This document shows, one piece after another, positions 31,403 to 39,629 of a stretch of DNA of 41,451 nucleotides. Origin of the DNA: Streptomyces sp. Ru62. GTDB taxonomy: Bacteria; Actinomycetota; Actinomycetes; Streptomycetales; Streptomycetaceae. A program made the translations under genes and the position numbers. Every line of letters starts with the position of its first letter. The stretch's first letter is position 1. The notes beneath the pieces were generated by a model. That model was not told where the DNA came from, did not search any database, and was given only the letters and a program-made list of their open reading frames with translations. The stretch is taken from contig NZ_PQSU01000055.1 in assembly GCF_002920615.1 (NCBI RefSeq), positions 1-41,451 on the forward strand, read 5' to 3'.

Positions 31403-33583
31403 TCAGTCACCCGCCTTCTGCGTGAGGTCGTAGAACGTGGCCGATCCCACCGTCACCTTCTTGAAGGTGCTCTGGATCCACGAGCTGATCTGCGAGGCGG
31501 TGCCGCTGTTGCCGCCGCCCATGCCACCGCCGGCGATGAAGTAGTGGATCCTCCCCTCCTCGACGTACTCCTTGAACTGGGCGAGCGTCGGGGACGGGTC
31601 GGTGCCGTTGAAGCCGCCGATCGCCATCACCGGATCGCCGGTCGCGAGCTGGTAGCCGGCCGCGTTCTGCGAGCCGACGGACGCGGCGACCCAGGTGTAC
31701 CGCGAGGCGTCCTTCTCCAGCAGCTTCTTGGCCTCGGACGACACGCTCGCGCCGTTCAGCAGACCGCCGACGCCACCGGCGCCGCCCCGGCCGCCCTCGC
31801 CCGTCCGGCCGCCGGGGAAGCCGAAGCCGTTGCCGTTCCGCTGGCCTTGTTGCCCCTGCTGCCCCTGCTGCGTCGGGGCGCCCCCGCCGAAGCCACCGCC
31901 GCCCGGGAAGCCGTTGCCCTGCTGACCTTGCTGGTTCCGCTGCCCCTGTCCGCCCGGCATCCCGCCGCCGAAGCCGCCCCGCAGACCGCCACCGGGACCC
32001 CCGCCCCGGCCGCCCATCACGCTCGCGCCCGCCGGGCCGGCCGTGACGATCGAACCGGTGTGCCCCTCCTGGAGCGTGCTCAGGGTGTACGCCGTGGGCC
32101 CGGCCAGCGCGGTCACGAGACCGACCGCCGCCGCGCCGAGGGCCAGTTGCCGGGAGATCCGGCCGGCGAAGACCAGGCCGAACGCCGCGGTCAGCCCGCC
32201 GATCAGGACCAGCCACTTCAGCCAGGGCAGATAGTCGGGGGTGCGGTTGAGCAGGACGTACCCCCAGGCCGCCGCGGCGGCCACGGACGCGGCGAGCGCG
32301 ATCGACGCCCACGGCTCCCGCCGCCGCTCCCACAGCAGCCCGGCGCCCATGCCGACGACGGCGGCCAGGTAGGGGGCGAGCGCCACGGTGTAGTACTGGT
32401 GGAAGATGCCGGCCATGTAGCTGAACACCACCGTGGTCATCAGCAGCGAGCCGCCCCAGACCAGGAACGAGGCGCGGGTGACGGACGTCCTGCGGGCCTT
32501 GCGGGTGGCCACCAGGCCGGCGACGAGCAGGATCAGCGCGGTGGGCAGCAGCCAGGAGATCTGGCCGCCGATCTCGGAGTTGAACATCCGGTCCCAGCCG
32601 GTCTCGCCCCACATGCCGGAGCCGCCCGCGCCGCCACCGCCGCCGCCCACGCTGCCGGTCTCCTCGCCGTTGAGACGGCCGAGCCCGTTGTAGCCGAAGG
32701 TCAGCTCCAGGAAGCTGTTGTTCTGCGAGCCGCCGATGTACGGACGGGACGACGCCGGCCACAGCTCGACGACCGCGACCCACCAGCCACCCGAGACGAC
32801 CAGCGCGAGCGTCGCCGCGGCGAGCTGCCCGAACCGCTTCCGCAAGGACACCGGCGCGCAGACCGCGTACACGACCGCCAGCGCCGGCAGGATCAGGAAC
32901 GCCTGGAGCGTCTTGGCGAGGAACGCGAAGCCGATCGCGACCCCGGCCCACACCAGCCACTTCGTACGGCCGTCCTCCAGGCCCCGGACGACGAGGTAGC
33001 AGGCCACCGACATCAGCAGCGCCAGCATCGCGTCCGGGTTGTCGAACCGGAACATCAGCGCCGCGACCGGCGTGAGCGCCAGCACCGCGCCAGCGATCAG
33101 GCCGGCCACCGGGCTGAACCGGCGGCGCACGGCCGCGTACACGACGGCGACCGTCGCCACGCCCATCAGCACCTCGGGCGCCAGGATCGCCCACGAGTTC
33201 AGGCCGAAGACCCTGACCGACAGCTCCATCGGCCACAGCGAGGCCGGCGGCTTGTCCACGGTGATCGCGTTGCCCGCGTCCAGCGAGCCGAAGAAGAACG
33301 CCTTCCAGGACCTGCTGCCCGCCTGGACGGCCGCGGAGTAGAAGGAGTTGGCGTAGCCGGAGGCGCTGAGGTTGTACAGGTACAGCACGAGGGTGGTGGC
33401 GAGCAGGCCGAGGAGGGCCGGGCGGACCCAGCGGGGGTCCTCGGGCCGGCCGCGCCACAGTCTCCGTACGAACGGCTGCCTCGGCTCACCGGCCCGGGGG
33501 CCCCGCGGGGGCGCGGTCGGTGGCGGGCCCCAGTCGGCCGCGGCGCCGTGCTCTGTCGTCGGCGGGTCGTAGTGCGTGGTCAT
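31403..33583 (-). CDS. GT39-family membrane glycosyltransferase (PMT_2 / YkcB-like)
   Basis: 726 residues. The N-terminal tail is Pro-rich; then about 11-12 membrane spans. The first outer loop has Asp110 in NAITVDKPPASLWPME, the position of the catalytic acid in lipid-linked-sugar transferases of clan GT-C, and FRFDNPDAMLALL follows. After the last span (to about 510) there is a Gly/Gln/Asn-rich stretch of about 95 residues (GFGGGMPGGQGQRNQQG is part of it), then an outer domain of about 110 residues ending YDLTQKAGD. Such enzymes move a sugar from polyprenyl phosphate to an acceptor outside the membrane. The ATG overlaps the stop of the GT2 gene by four bases (ATGA). Confidence 0.92.
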   Translation of the reverse strand: MTTHYDPPTTEHGAAADWGPPPTAPPRGPRAGEPRQPFVRRLWRGRPEDPRWVRPALLGLLATTLVLYLYNLSASGYANSFYSAAVQAGSRSWKAFFFGSLDAGNAITVDKPPASLWPMELSVRVFGLNSWAILAPEVLMGVATVAVVYAAVRRRFSPVAGLIAGAVLALTPVAALMFRFDNPDAMLALLMSVACYLVVRGLEDGRTKWLVWAGVAIGFAFLAKTLQAFLILPALAVVYAVCAPVSLRKRFGQLAAATLALVVSGGWWVAVVELWPASSRPYIGGSQNNSFLELTFGYNGLGRLNGEETGSVGGGGGGAGGSGMWGETGWDRMFNSEIGGQISWLLPTALILLVAGLVATRKARRTSVTRASFLVWGGSLLMTTVVFSYMAGIFHQYYTVALAPYLAAVVGMGAGLLWERRREPWASIALAASVAAAAAWGYVLLNRTPDYLPWLKWLVLIGGLTAAFGLVFAGRISRQLALGAAAVGLVTALAGPTAYTLSTLQEGHTGSIVTAGPAGASVMGGRGGGPGGGLRGGFGGGMPGGQGQRNQQGQQGNGFPGGGGFGGGAPTQQGQQGQQGQRNGNGFGFPGGRTGEGGRGGAGGVGGLLNGASVSSEAKKLLEKDASRYTWVAASVGSQNAAGYQLATGDPVMAIGGFNGTDPSPTLAQFKEYVEEGRIHYFIAGGGMGGGNSGTASQISSWIQSTFKKVTVGSATFYDLTQKAGD

Positions 33584-35082
33584 CGGGCATCCCCCGGGTC
33601 GGTGTCATGAGGGCGCACCGGCTGCGACCGCGTGGTCGCGTCGGTGACGCCGCTCCAGTTGCCGTCCGCGGCCTCATCGGCGCGGAACTGAGTGGTCCGG
33701 CACGGCTGCGGCGGCGCGACCGGCCGCTGCGGGAGCGGTGCGTACGGAGCCGGCGCGCGGTCGGCCGGTACGTACGGAGCCGTCGTACGGTGGGCCGGTA
33801 CGTACGGTGTGTGCGTGGTGGCCACCGGGGTCGAAAGGGACTCCCTCCGCTCCGGGAAGACCCAGGCGCGGAAGAGCAGGAACCGCAGCACGGTGGCCGC
33901 CAGATTGGCCGCGATGAGCACCGCGAGCTCGGTGGAGTGCGCCGGGCTGTGCGTGGCCGCGTTCAGGGCGGCGAGCGAACCGCTGGTCAGCGCGAGACCG
34001 ATGCCGAACACGACCAGGCCCTGCGCCTGGTGCCGTACCGCGCCGCCCCGGCCGCGCACCCCGAAGGTGAGCCGGCGGTTGGCGGCCGTGTTGGCCACGG
34101 CCGAGACCAGCAGCGCGAGCGCGTTGGCGAGCTGGGAGCCGCAGAACTGCCGGAAGAGGCTGTACAGCAGCAGGTAGAAGAGGGTCGACAGGACGCCGAC
34201 CACGCAGAAGCCGACCAGCTGGCGGGCGAGTCCCCGGGGCACGTCGGTGAGTTCGCGGTCGCGCGGGTCGTCACCGAAGGGCCGGGTCAGCCGGTCCAGC
34301 GGCAGCGAACCGGTGGTCAGCGCCTTGCCGACCCGCCACACGCCCTTCAGGTCGTCGGTGGCGGTCCGCACGATGTGCACGGTGGAGTCGGGGTCGTCGA
34401 CCCAGTCGACCGGCACCTCGTGGATCCTGAGCCCGGCCCGCTCGGCGAGCACCAGCATCTCCGTGTCGAAGAACCACCCGGTGTCCTCCACCAGGGGCAG
34501 CAGCACCTGCGCCACATCGCGCCGGATCGCCTTGAACCCGCACTGCGCGTCCGAGAACCGGGCCTGGAGCGAGCCGCGCAGGATCAGGTTGTAGGCCCGG
34601 CTGATGAACTCCCGCTTGGGGCCGCGCACGACCCGCGAGGTGCGGGCGAGCCGGGAGCCGATCGCCAGGTCGGAGTGGCCCGAGATCAGCGGTGCCACCA
34701 GCGGCAGCAGGGCGTTGAGGTCGGTGGACAGGTCGACGTCCATGTAGGCGAGGACCGGGGCGTCCGACGCCGACCACACGGTCCGCAGCGCCCGCCCCCG
34801 CCCCTTCTGCTCCAGGCGGACGCTGCGGACCTCCGGGATCTCCGCCGCCAGCCGTGCCGCCACCAGCGGGGTGGTGTCCGTGGACGCGTTGTCCGCGACC
34901 GTGACGCGGAACGCGTACGGGAAGGTGCGCGTGAGGTGCTCGTGCAGTCTGCGGACGCACGGCTGAAGGTCCTTCTCCTCGTTGTAGACGGGGATCACTA
35001 CGTCCAGGACAGGCGTTCCGGCGTCTGCGGCCGGGAGGTGCTCCCGCGCCGGCAGGGTGCCGGGAGAAGAGTCGGTTCGCAT
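33580..35082 (-). CDS. GT2 polyprenyl-phosphate glycosyltransferase fused to a GtrA-type membrane domain
   Basis: 500 residues. The GT-A domain (about 25-270) has VVIPVYNEEKDL, ADNASTDTT, the DxD motif Asp115-Val-Asp117 in LAYMDVDLST, and SDAQCGFKAIRRDVAQVL: the dolichyl-phosphate-mannose-synthase pattern. From about 285 to 410 four membrane spans form a GtrA domain (LVGFCVVGVLSTLFYLLLYS, LANALALLVSAVANTAANRR), thought to help turn the lipid-linked sugar to the outer face. A disordered Pro/Thr tail follows. It starts 14 bases after the histidine kinase stop and overlaps the GT39 start by four bases, so one operon makes, flips and uses the lipid-linked sugar. The sugar is not known. Confidence 0.92.
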   Translation of the reverse strand: MRTDSSPGTLPAREHLPAADAGTPVLDVVIPVYNEEKDLQPCVRRLHEHLTRTFPYAFRVTVADNASTDTTPLVAARLAAEIPEVRSVRLEQKGRGRALRTVWSASDAPVLAYMDVDLSTDLNALLPLVAPLISGHSDLAIGSRLARTSRVVRGPKREFISRAYNLILRGSLQARFSDAQCGFKAIRRDVAQVLLPLVEDTGWFFDTEMLVLAERAGLRIHEVPVDWVDDPDSTVHIVRTATDDLKGVWRVGKALTTGSLPLDRLTRPFGDDPRDRELTDVPRGLARQLVGFCVVGVLSTLFYLLLYSLFRQFCGSQLANALALLVSAVANTAANRRLTFGVRGRGGAVRHQAQGLVVFGIGLALTSGSLAALNAATHSPAHSTELAVLIAANLAATVLRFLLFRAWVFPERRESLSTPVATTHTPYVPAHRTTAPYVPADRAPAPYAPLPQRPVAPPQPCRTTQFRADEAADGNWSGVTDATTRSQPVRPHDTDPGDAR

Positions 35083-35096
35083 GGCACCGACTTTTC

Positions 35097-36698
35097 TCAA
35101 CTGCCCTGTCGCACCCATGTGGTGGCACTGTGCTGTGCCTGTGAGTCCGATCGCCCGCTCGTTCCGGGCTCCGGCCGGGGCTCGGCCGGGCCGAGGGCGG
35201 GCAGGTGCACGGTGAACACCGTGCGGCCGGGAACGCTGTCCACCGTGACGGCACCACCGTGCGCGGCGGCCACCGCCTGCACGATCGCGAGCCCGAGCCC
35301 TGTGGACCCGGTGGCGCGCGAGCGCGCGGAGTCCCCGCGGGCGAACCGCTCGAAGACGTGCGGGAGCAGCTCCGCCGGGATCCCCGGCCCGTTGTCCTCG
35401 ACGTCCACGCACATCCACGGCCCGCGCCGCCGCACCCGCGCGGTGACCGTCGTACCGGGCGGCGTGTGATTGCGGGCGTTGCCCAGCAGGTTGACCAGCA
35501 CCTGCTGCAGCCGGGCCGCGTCCGCCGACACCGGCGCGGGCTCGTCGGGCAGTTCGAGCCGCCAGACGTGGTCCATGCCGGCCGCGCGGGCGTCGCTGAC
35601 GGTGTCCACGACGAGCGGTACGAGATCGGTCTGCTCGAACCGCAACGGCCGCCCGGCGTCCAGCCGGGCGAGCAGCAGCAGATCCTCCACCAGCAGGGTC
35701 ATCCGCCCCGCCTCCGACTCGATCCGCCCCAGCGCGTGCCGGGTGTCGGGGCCGACCTGCTCCCGGCCGCGCCGGGTCAGCTCGGCGTACCCCCGGATGG
35801 AGGCGAGGGGCGTCCGCAGCTCGTGGCTGGCGTCGGCGACGAACTGCCGTACCCGCGTCTCGCTCTGCTGCCGGGCGTGCAGGGCGCCGTGGACGTGGTC
35901 CAGCATGCGGTTGAGCGCGGCACCGACCTGCCCGACCTCGGTGTGCGGATCGCACTCCGCCTCCGGGACCCGCTCGCTGAGGTTCACCTCGCCGCTGTGC
36001 AGGGGGAGTTCGGACACCCGGGTGGCGGTGGCGGCGACCCTGCGGAGGGGGCGGGTGGCGACGCCGACGAGCACGTACCCCGCGATGGCGGCGGCGACGA
36101 GACCGGCGGCGGTGACGCTGATCTCGACGAGGATGAGGGTGTTGACCGTGTTGCCGACCGTCTCGGTCGGCAGGGCGACGTAGTAGGTGCCCTCGGCTCC
36201 GGTGACGTACCGCGCGAGGTACTCGCCCAGGCCCGGGACGGCAACGGTGTGCGTGCCCCTGGTGGGCACCTTGTTCAGGGCGGCCTTCTGCTCGTCGCTG
36301 AGGGCGACGGCGTCGTTGCGCTGGAACGGGCCGCCGTCGGAGGCCCCCCTGGCGATGACCGCCCGGGTGACCGTGCCGTCGGGCCCGACCTCGGCGGCGA
36401 TGGTCTCCGGCTGCGTCGGCCCCTTGACGAAGCCGGTGAGCCGGTCCGTCAGCCCGGAGTCGCTCATGCCGCCGGGCTTCATGGGCCCCGACAGGCGCTT
36501 GCCGGCCTCCGCCACCTGCCCGTCCAGCTGTTCGTACAGGTGCGAGCGCAGCGCCAGCGTGGTGACCGTGCCGATCACGGCGCACACCACGGCGATCAGC
36601 GTCACGGACGCGACGACGAGCCGCGTCCGCAGCGTGCGCGGCTGTCCGGCCCGTCGCCTCCGCCGCCGCTGCGGACCCGTCCGTCGCCGTCCGCTCAT
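35097..36698 (-). CDS. Sensor histidine kinase (OmpR-partner type)
   Basis: 533 residues from the ATG at 36698. A basic tail, span 1 at about 27-50, an outer sensing loop of about 140 residues, span 2 at about 190-214, then HAMP. The phospho-acceptor is His292 in ADASHELRTPLASIRGY. N-box NLLGNARNHTPPG, G1 DVEDNGPGIP, F-box FERFARGD and G2 GSTGLGLAIVQ are all intact. The C-terminal 25 residues are disordered. Its ATG overlaps the stop of the response-regulator gene by four bases, and two glycosyltransferase genes follow closely. The layout is that of CseC/MtrB-like classical kinases; the signal is not known. Confidence 0.95.
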   Translation of the reverse strand: MSGRRRTGPQRRRRRRAGQPRTLRTRLVVASVTLIAVVCAVIGTVTTLALRSHLYEQLDGQVAEAGKRLSGPMKPGGMSDSGLTDRLTGFVKGPTQPETIAAEVGPDGTVTRAVIARGASDGGPFQRNDAVALSDEQKAALNKVPTRGTHTVAVPGLGEYLARYVTGAEGTYYVALPTETVGNTVNTLILVEISVTAAGLVAAAIAGYVLVGVATRPLRRVAATATRVSELPLHSGEVNLSERVPEAECDPHTEVGQVGAALNRMLDHVHGALHARQQSETRVRQFVADASHELRTPLASIRGYAELTRRGREQVGPDTRHALGRIESEAGRMTLLVEDLLLLARLDAGRPLRFEQTDLVPLVVDTVSDARAAGMDHVWRLELPDEPAPVSADAARLQQVLVNLLGNARNHTPPGTTVTARVRRRGPWMCVDVEDNGPGIPAELLPHVFERFARGDSARSRATGSTGLGLAIVQAVAAAHGGAVTVDSVPGRTVFTVHLPALGPAEPRPEPGTSGRSDSQAQHSATTWVRQGS

Positions 36699-37435
36699 GA
36701 CGCGGCGGGCTTGATCAGATAACCGGCCCCCCGCCGGGTGTGGATCATCGGCTCCCGCCCGGCGTCGATCTTCCGCCGCAGATAGGAGATGTACAGCTCG
36801 ACCACATTGGCCTGCCCGCCGAAGTCGTACGACCACACGCGGTCCAGGATCTGCGCCTTGCTCAGCACCCGCCGGGGGTTGCGCATGAGGAAGCGCAGCA
36901 GCTCGAACTCGGTGGCGGTCAGATGGATGTTCTCGCCGCCGCGCGACACCTCGTGGCTGTCCTCGTCCAGGGTCAGATCGCCCACGACGAGCACGGAGTC
37001 GGACCGCCGGTCGGCGGCCCCCGACCGGCGGATCAGCCCGCGCAGCCGTGCGACGACCTCTTCGAGACTGAACGGCTTGGTGACGTAGTCGTCCCCGCCG
37101 GCGGTGAGCCCGGCGATACGGTCCTCCACCGCGTCCTTGGCGGTGAGGAAGAGGACCGGCACATCGGGCAGCTCACGCCGCAGCCGGCCGAGGACGCTCA
37201 GCCCGTCCATGTCCGGCAGCATCATGTCGAGCACGACGGCGTCGGGCCGGAACTCACGGGCCGTCTGGATGGCCCCCTGCCCGTCCCCCGCACTCCTGAT
37301 CTGCCAGCCCTCGTAACGAAGAGCCATGCTCAGCAGTTCGGTGATGGACATCTCGTCGTCCACCACCAGCACGCGGACGGGGCTCCCGTCCGGCCTCAGC
37401 AGTTCGGTGCGCCCCTGGGGCGAGGTCGTGGTCAT
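36695..37435 (-). CDS. OmpR/PhoB-type response regulator
   Basis: 246 residues from the ATG at 37435 (GTG 37444 and a far-upstream ATG are less likely). The receiver domain has VLVVDDEMS, phospho-acceptor Asp70 in AVVLDMMLPDMDG, FLTAKD and the switch lysine in DDYVTKPFS. The C-terminal winged helix reads LTATEFELLRFLMRNPRRVL, then KAQILDRVWSYDFGGQANVV and the wing HTRRGAGYLI. First gene of an operon with the kinase and two glycosyltransferases, so these are likely part of its regulon. A pair of CTCAGGGAA sites lies 50-90 bases upstream. Confidence 0.96.
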   Translation of the reverse strand: MTTTSPQGRTELLRPDGSPVRVLVVDDEMSITELLSMALRYEGWQIRSAGDGQGAIQTAREFRPDAVVLDMMLPDMDGLSVLGRLRRELPDVPVLFLTAKDAVEDRIAGLTAGGDDYVTKPFSLEEVVARLRGLIRRSGAADRRSDSVLVVGDLTLDEDSHEVSRGGENIHLTATEFELLRFLMRNPRRVLSKAQILDRVWSYDFGGQANVVELYISYLRRKIDAGREPMIHTRRGAGYLIKPAAS

Positions 37436-37487
37436 GATGGACACCTTGTCGGCGCCCTCTGAGAACACGCTTTCACGAATCTGTGAT

Positions 37488-37521
37488 TTCCCTGAGAAAC
37501 GCACAGGCGTCCCTCAGGGAA
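37488..37521. promoter_or_regulatory. Inverted repeat upstream of the two-component operon
   Basis: TTCCCTGAG (37488-37496) and CTCAGGGAA (37513-37521), 9-bp perfect arms with 16 bases between; a related CTCAGAGGG (read leftward) lies nearer the gene at about 37453-37461. It may be an autoregulatory site of the response regulator or the terminator of the upstream DUF2797 gene. Confidence 0.45.
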
Positions 37522-37529
37522 CACCCGGG

Positions 37530-38402
37530 TCAGAACAACCCGTCCGGTTCCCTCCTGAACTCCCTTACGGGAAAGGCGCATCCGGCCGCCACCGACTCCG
37601 GCGGCACCAGCTCCCAGCCGGTCATCAGCCGCGTGTCCAGCACGACGACCCCGCGAGCACCGGCCGCCAGATGGAGATCGGGCCCGGCAACCGCGACCAG
37701 CTCACCGCTCACGCCCCCGCCGGGAACGAGTTCGACCACCTCCCCGAACGCCTCCGGCCCCGCACCGAGCCCGAAAACCGTTACGTGGTCGACCACTTCG
37801 CAGGGTTCGGGCCGCAGGGACTCCGGCCACCCGGCGAGCGCGACGGCCCGCGCGTGCAGTTCGCGCACCTCGGCGGCCCGCTCCGCCTCCGTCCCCGGCA
37901 GCGCCGACCGCACCGCCCGCTTCTCGGCGTACGCAATCCGGTCCGGCACCCGCAGCGCGGCCCGCAACAGCTCCTCGGTGCGCCGGGCGGCCATCAGCGG
38001 ACCGGTACCGAGCCAGCTGAAACAGACCGCGCCCTGCTCCAGCAGCCGCGCCGGCCCCCGCTCGACGGCGGTGATGCCGACCTTCACCATCCCCGGCCCG
38101 AACCACGCCAGATACACGCGGTACGGCCGTGGATCGTCGGCGATCGTGTCGGCGGCCACGGAGTGCGCCCGGTCCAGCCGCGCGCACTCCTCGCACCGGG
38201 CCCCCGTACTCCGCCCCGGCACGGCGGCCCGCACCGGACAGACATGCCCCCGCGCCCCCACACACGTACGCCTTCCCCCCTCCGGCACCGCGAAGGCGAC
38301 CCGCTTCCCCCGGGGCAGCGCACTGCGCCGCCCGCCGTCCCACTCCAGCACCGGACCGCCCGCCGCCCACCGCAGCCCCGCGCACTTCCAGACCTGTGCC
38401 AT
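37530..38402 (-). CDS. DUF2797 protein (GIY-YIG-like motif with a zinc-type cysteine cluster)
   Basis: 290 residues from the ATG at 38402 (GTG 38405 adjacent). The N-terminal part has LRWAAGGPVLEW and RVAFAVPEGGRRTCVGARGH, with cysteines in CVGARGHVC and CEEC that look zinc-binding. The middle holds YRVYLAWFGPGMVKVGITA, followed by ARLLEQGAV, close to the GIY-YIG nuclease start (YxV..G..KVG.T..R...R). LAGWPESLRPEPCEVVD and the end EFRREPDGLF are typical of DUF2797. Function is not established; a nucleic-acid role is inferred from these motifs. TACCCT ten bases upstream suggests a leaderless or short-leader start. Confidence 0.85.
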   Translation of the reverse strand: MAQVWKCAGLRWAAGGPVLEWDGGRRSALPRGKRVAFAVPEGGRRTCVGARGHVCPVRAAVPGRSTGARCEECARLDRAHSVAADTIADDPRPYRVYLAWFGPGMVKVGITAVERGPARLLEQGAVCFSWLGTGPLMAARRTEELLRAALRVPDRIAYAEKRAVRSALPGTEAERAAEVRELHARAVALAGWPESLRPEPCEVVDHVTVFGLGAGPEAFGEVVELVPGGGVSGELVAVAGPDLHLAAGARGVVVLDTRLMTGWELVPPESVAAGCAFPVREFRREPDGLF

Positions 38403-38471
38403 CACTCGTGAGGGTAGAGGGTGGGTCTGACAACGGCTGTGGGCGACTTCGGGCCTTCTTCCGGTGCTCGG

Positions 38472-38631
38472 CTACGGCAGCACGTACACCGGCGTCCCCC
38501 CGGCCCCCACTCCCGACTGGCGCATGCAGCCCCGCTTGATCAGCGCGTGCGCACCACCGGCGCGGTCGGCGAGGGAACCGAGGTGGTCGGTGACCCGGCC
38601 GAGGTGGTCGTTGGCAAGAAAGCCCGTTCAC
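38472..38631 (-). pseudogene. Frameshifted micro-ORF behind the small membrane protein gene
   Basis: Between the TGA at 38628-38630 and a TAG at 38472-38474 there is a leftward 51-codon frame with almost pure G/C third positions: FLANDHLGRVTDHLGSLADR, then AGGAHALIKRGCMRQSG and GTPVYVLP. It has no start codon. A GTG at 38631, overlapping the TGA as GTGA, would lead into this frame if one G of the GGG at 38623-38625 were absent. So it is either a recently broken gene, a sequencing error, or a product of frameshift. I do not recognise the protein. Confidence 0.5.
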
Positions 38632-39011
38632 TCGACAGGGGACAGAGGGATCGATTCGGCAGGAACCGCACCCGGCGCCGGGGCCGACACCGAGGCAGGT
38701 GCGTCGGCCGACCGCTTCCGCCCCCGCCCCGCCAGCCGGCACCCGACGCACTCCGCGTGCCCCTGCCGCGCCTGGGCGTCCCGGACCCGCATGCCCCACT
38801 GTTCGCGCGGCCGCACCCCGGGCGGCTTGCCCCAGCCGGACAGGTGCAGGGCCCAGGTCACCAGGACGCTCACCGCCACCACGGCCAGCCCGGCACCGAC
38901 CACGGGGAGCGAGGCCGTACAGACCCCCAGCCCCACCACGGCGCTGCCCACGGTCGCGATGGCGACGCCGGTCCAGCCGGCGATCGTGTGACCCTCGTCG
39001 TACAGACTCAT
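38628..39011 (-). CDS. Small two-span membrane protein with C-terminal Cys motif
   Basis: 127 residues. DEGHTIAGWTGVAIATVGSA opens the first span and VGAGLAVVAVSVLVTWALHL is the second; GWGKPPGVRPREQWGMRVRD follows, then GHAECVGCRLAGRGRKRSAD with a CxxC pair next to a histidine. This is the build of a small Streptomyces membrane family (called HGxxPAAW proteins after the usual N-terminus), here with DEGHTIAGW at that place. The last 25 residues are Ala/Pro-rich. Function unknown. Divergent from a MarR gene across an 87-base spacer with direct repeats, so it may be that regulator's target. Confidence 0.8.
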   Translation of the reverse strand: MSLYDEGHTIAGWTGVAIATVGSAVVGLGVCTASLPVVGAGLAVVAVSVLVTWALHLSGWGKPPGVRPREQWGMRVRDAQARQGHAECVGCRLAGRGRKRSADAPASVSAPAPGAVPAESIPLSPVE

Positions 39012-39040
39012 GGAACCGCCTCCAGGGGACGACCCAGTTC

Positions 39041-39089
39041 TCTCACGGGCTAAGAAATTTACACTCCTAATATCTCACGAACTAAGGGA
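39041..39089. promoter_or_regulatory. 17-bp direct repeat between divergent genes, likely MarR sites
   Basis: TCTCACGGGCTAAGAAA (39041-39057) and TCTCACGAACTAAGGGA (39073-39089) share TCTCACG-RR-CTAAG, 32 bases apart (about three helical turns). They sit in the AT-rich spacer between the two-span membrane gene and the MarR gene. Confidence 0.7.
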
Positions 39090-39098
39090 TTGCGAAAG

Positions 39099-39590
39099 AT
39101 GCACGGCACGCCGCGCCCGCCCGCCACTCCGGCCCAGGCGCTGTCGGCGATGGACCACCTCATCGCCGCCCACCTCATCGGACAGCAGGAGCTGGCCCGG
39201 CGGCTCGGACTGAACGTCACCGACCTGACCTGTTTCGCCTTCGTCCTGGAGGCCGGCGACGAACTGCTGACGGCGGGCGACCTCGCGGCCCGCGCCCACG
39301 TCACCACGGGCGCGGTGACCGGCATCCTCAACCGCCTCGAACGCGCCGGCTACGTCACCCGCCGGCCCGACCCCACCGACCGCCGCCGGGTCCGCGTGGC
39401 CGCCGTACCGGACGCCGTCAGCCGCGTCGAGGCGGTGTACGCGGGCCACTACAAGCGACTGACGGCCCTCTTCTCCGACTACTCCCCGGAGGAACTGGCG
39501 ATCATCACCGACTGGTTCACCCGCGCCACGGCCCTGGCCCACGAATACCTCGAGAAGCTGAACCGCAACGACCCGGCCGAGGAGTGCTGA
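39099..39590 (+). CDS. MarR-family transcriptional regulator
   Basis: 163 residues from the ATG at 39099 (a TTG at 39090 is in frame). Core: LNVTDLTCFAFVLEAGDELL, recognition region LAARAHVTTGAVTGILNRLE, wing RRPDPTDRRRVRVAAVPDAV. The long first helix and the C-terminal YSPEELAIITDWFTRATALA form the dimer region. This is the type found with NTD-like MarR proteins of Streptomyces that control small efflux or membrane genes. Direct repeats just upstream are probable self-binding sites that also cover the divergent membrane gene. Confidence 0.92.
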   Translation: MHGTPRPPATPAQALSAMDHLIAAHLIGQQELARRLGLNVTDLTCFAFVLEAGDELLTAGDLAARAHVTTGAVTGILNRLERAGYVTRRPDPTDRRRVRVAAVPDAVSRVEAVYAGHYKRLTALFSDYSPEELAIITDWFTRATALAHEYLEKLNRNDPAEEC

Positions 39591-39629
39591 CCCCGGGACA
39601 CGCGGCTGCGAAGTGCCGGGCCCGGCCCG

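Noticed and set aside
29352..31433. Rightward open frame across the TetR and MFS genes
   Set aside because: Low-complexity Pro/Arg/His product and no ribosome site; both leftward genes are clear families with an operator.
31370..33610. Rightward open frame opposite the GT39 gene
   Set aside because: Composition artefact. The GT39 frame has membrane spans and a catalytic Asp; this one has none.
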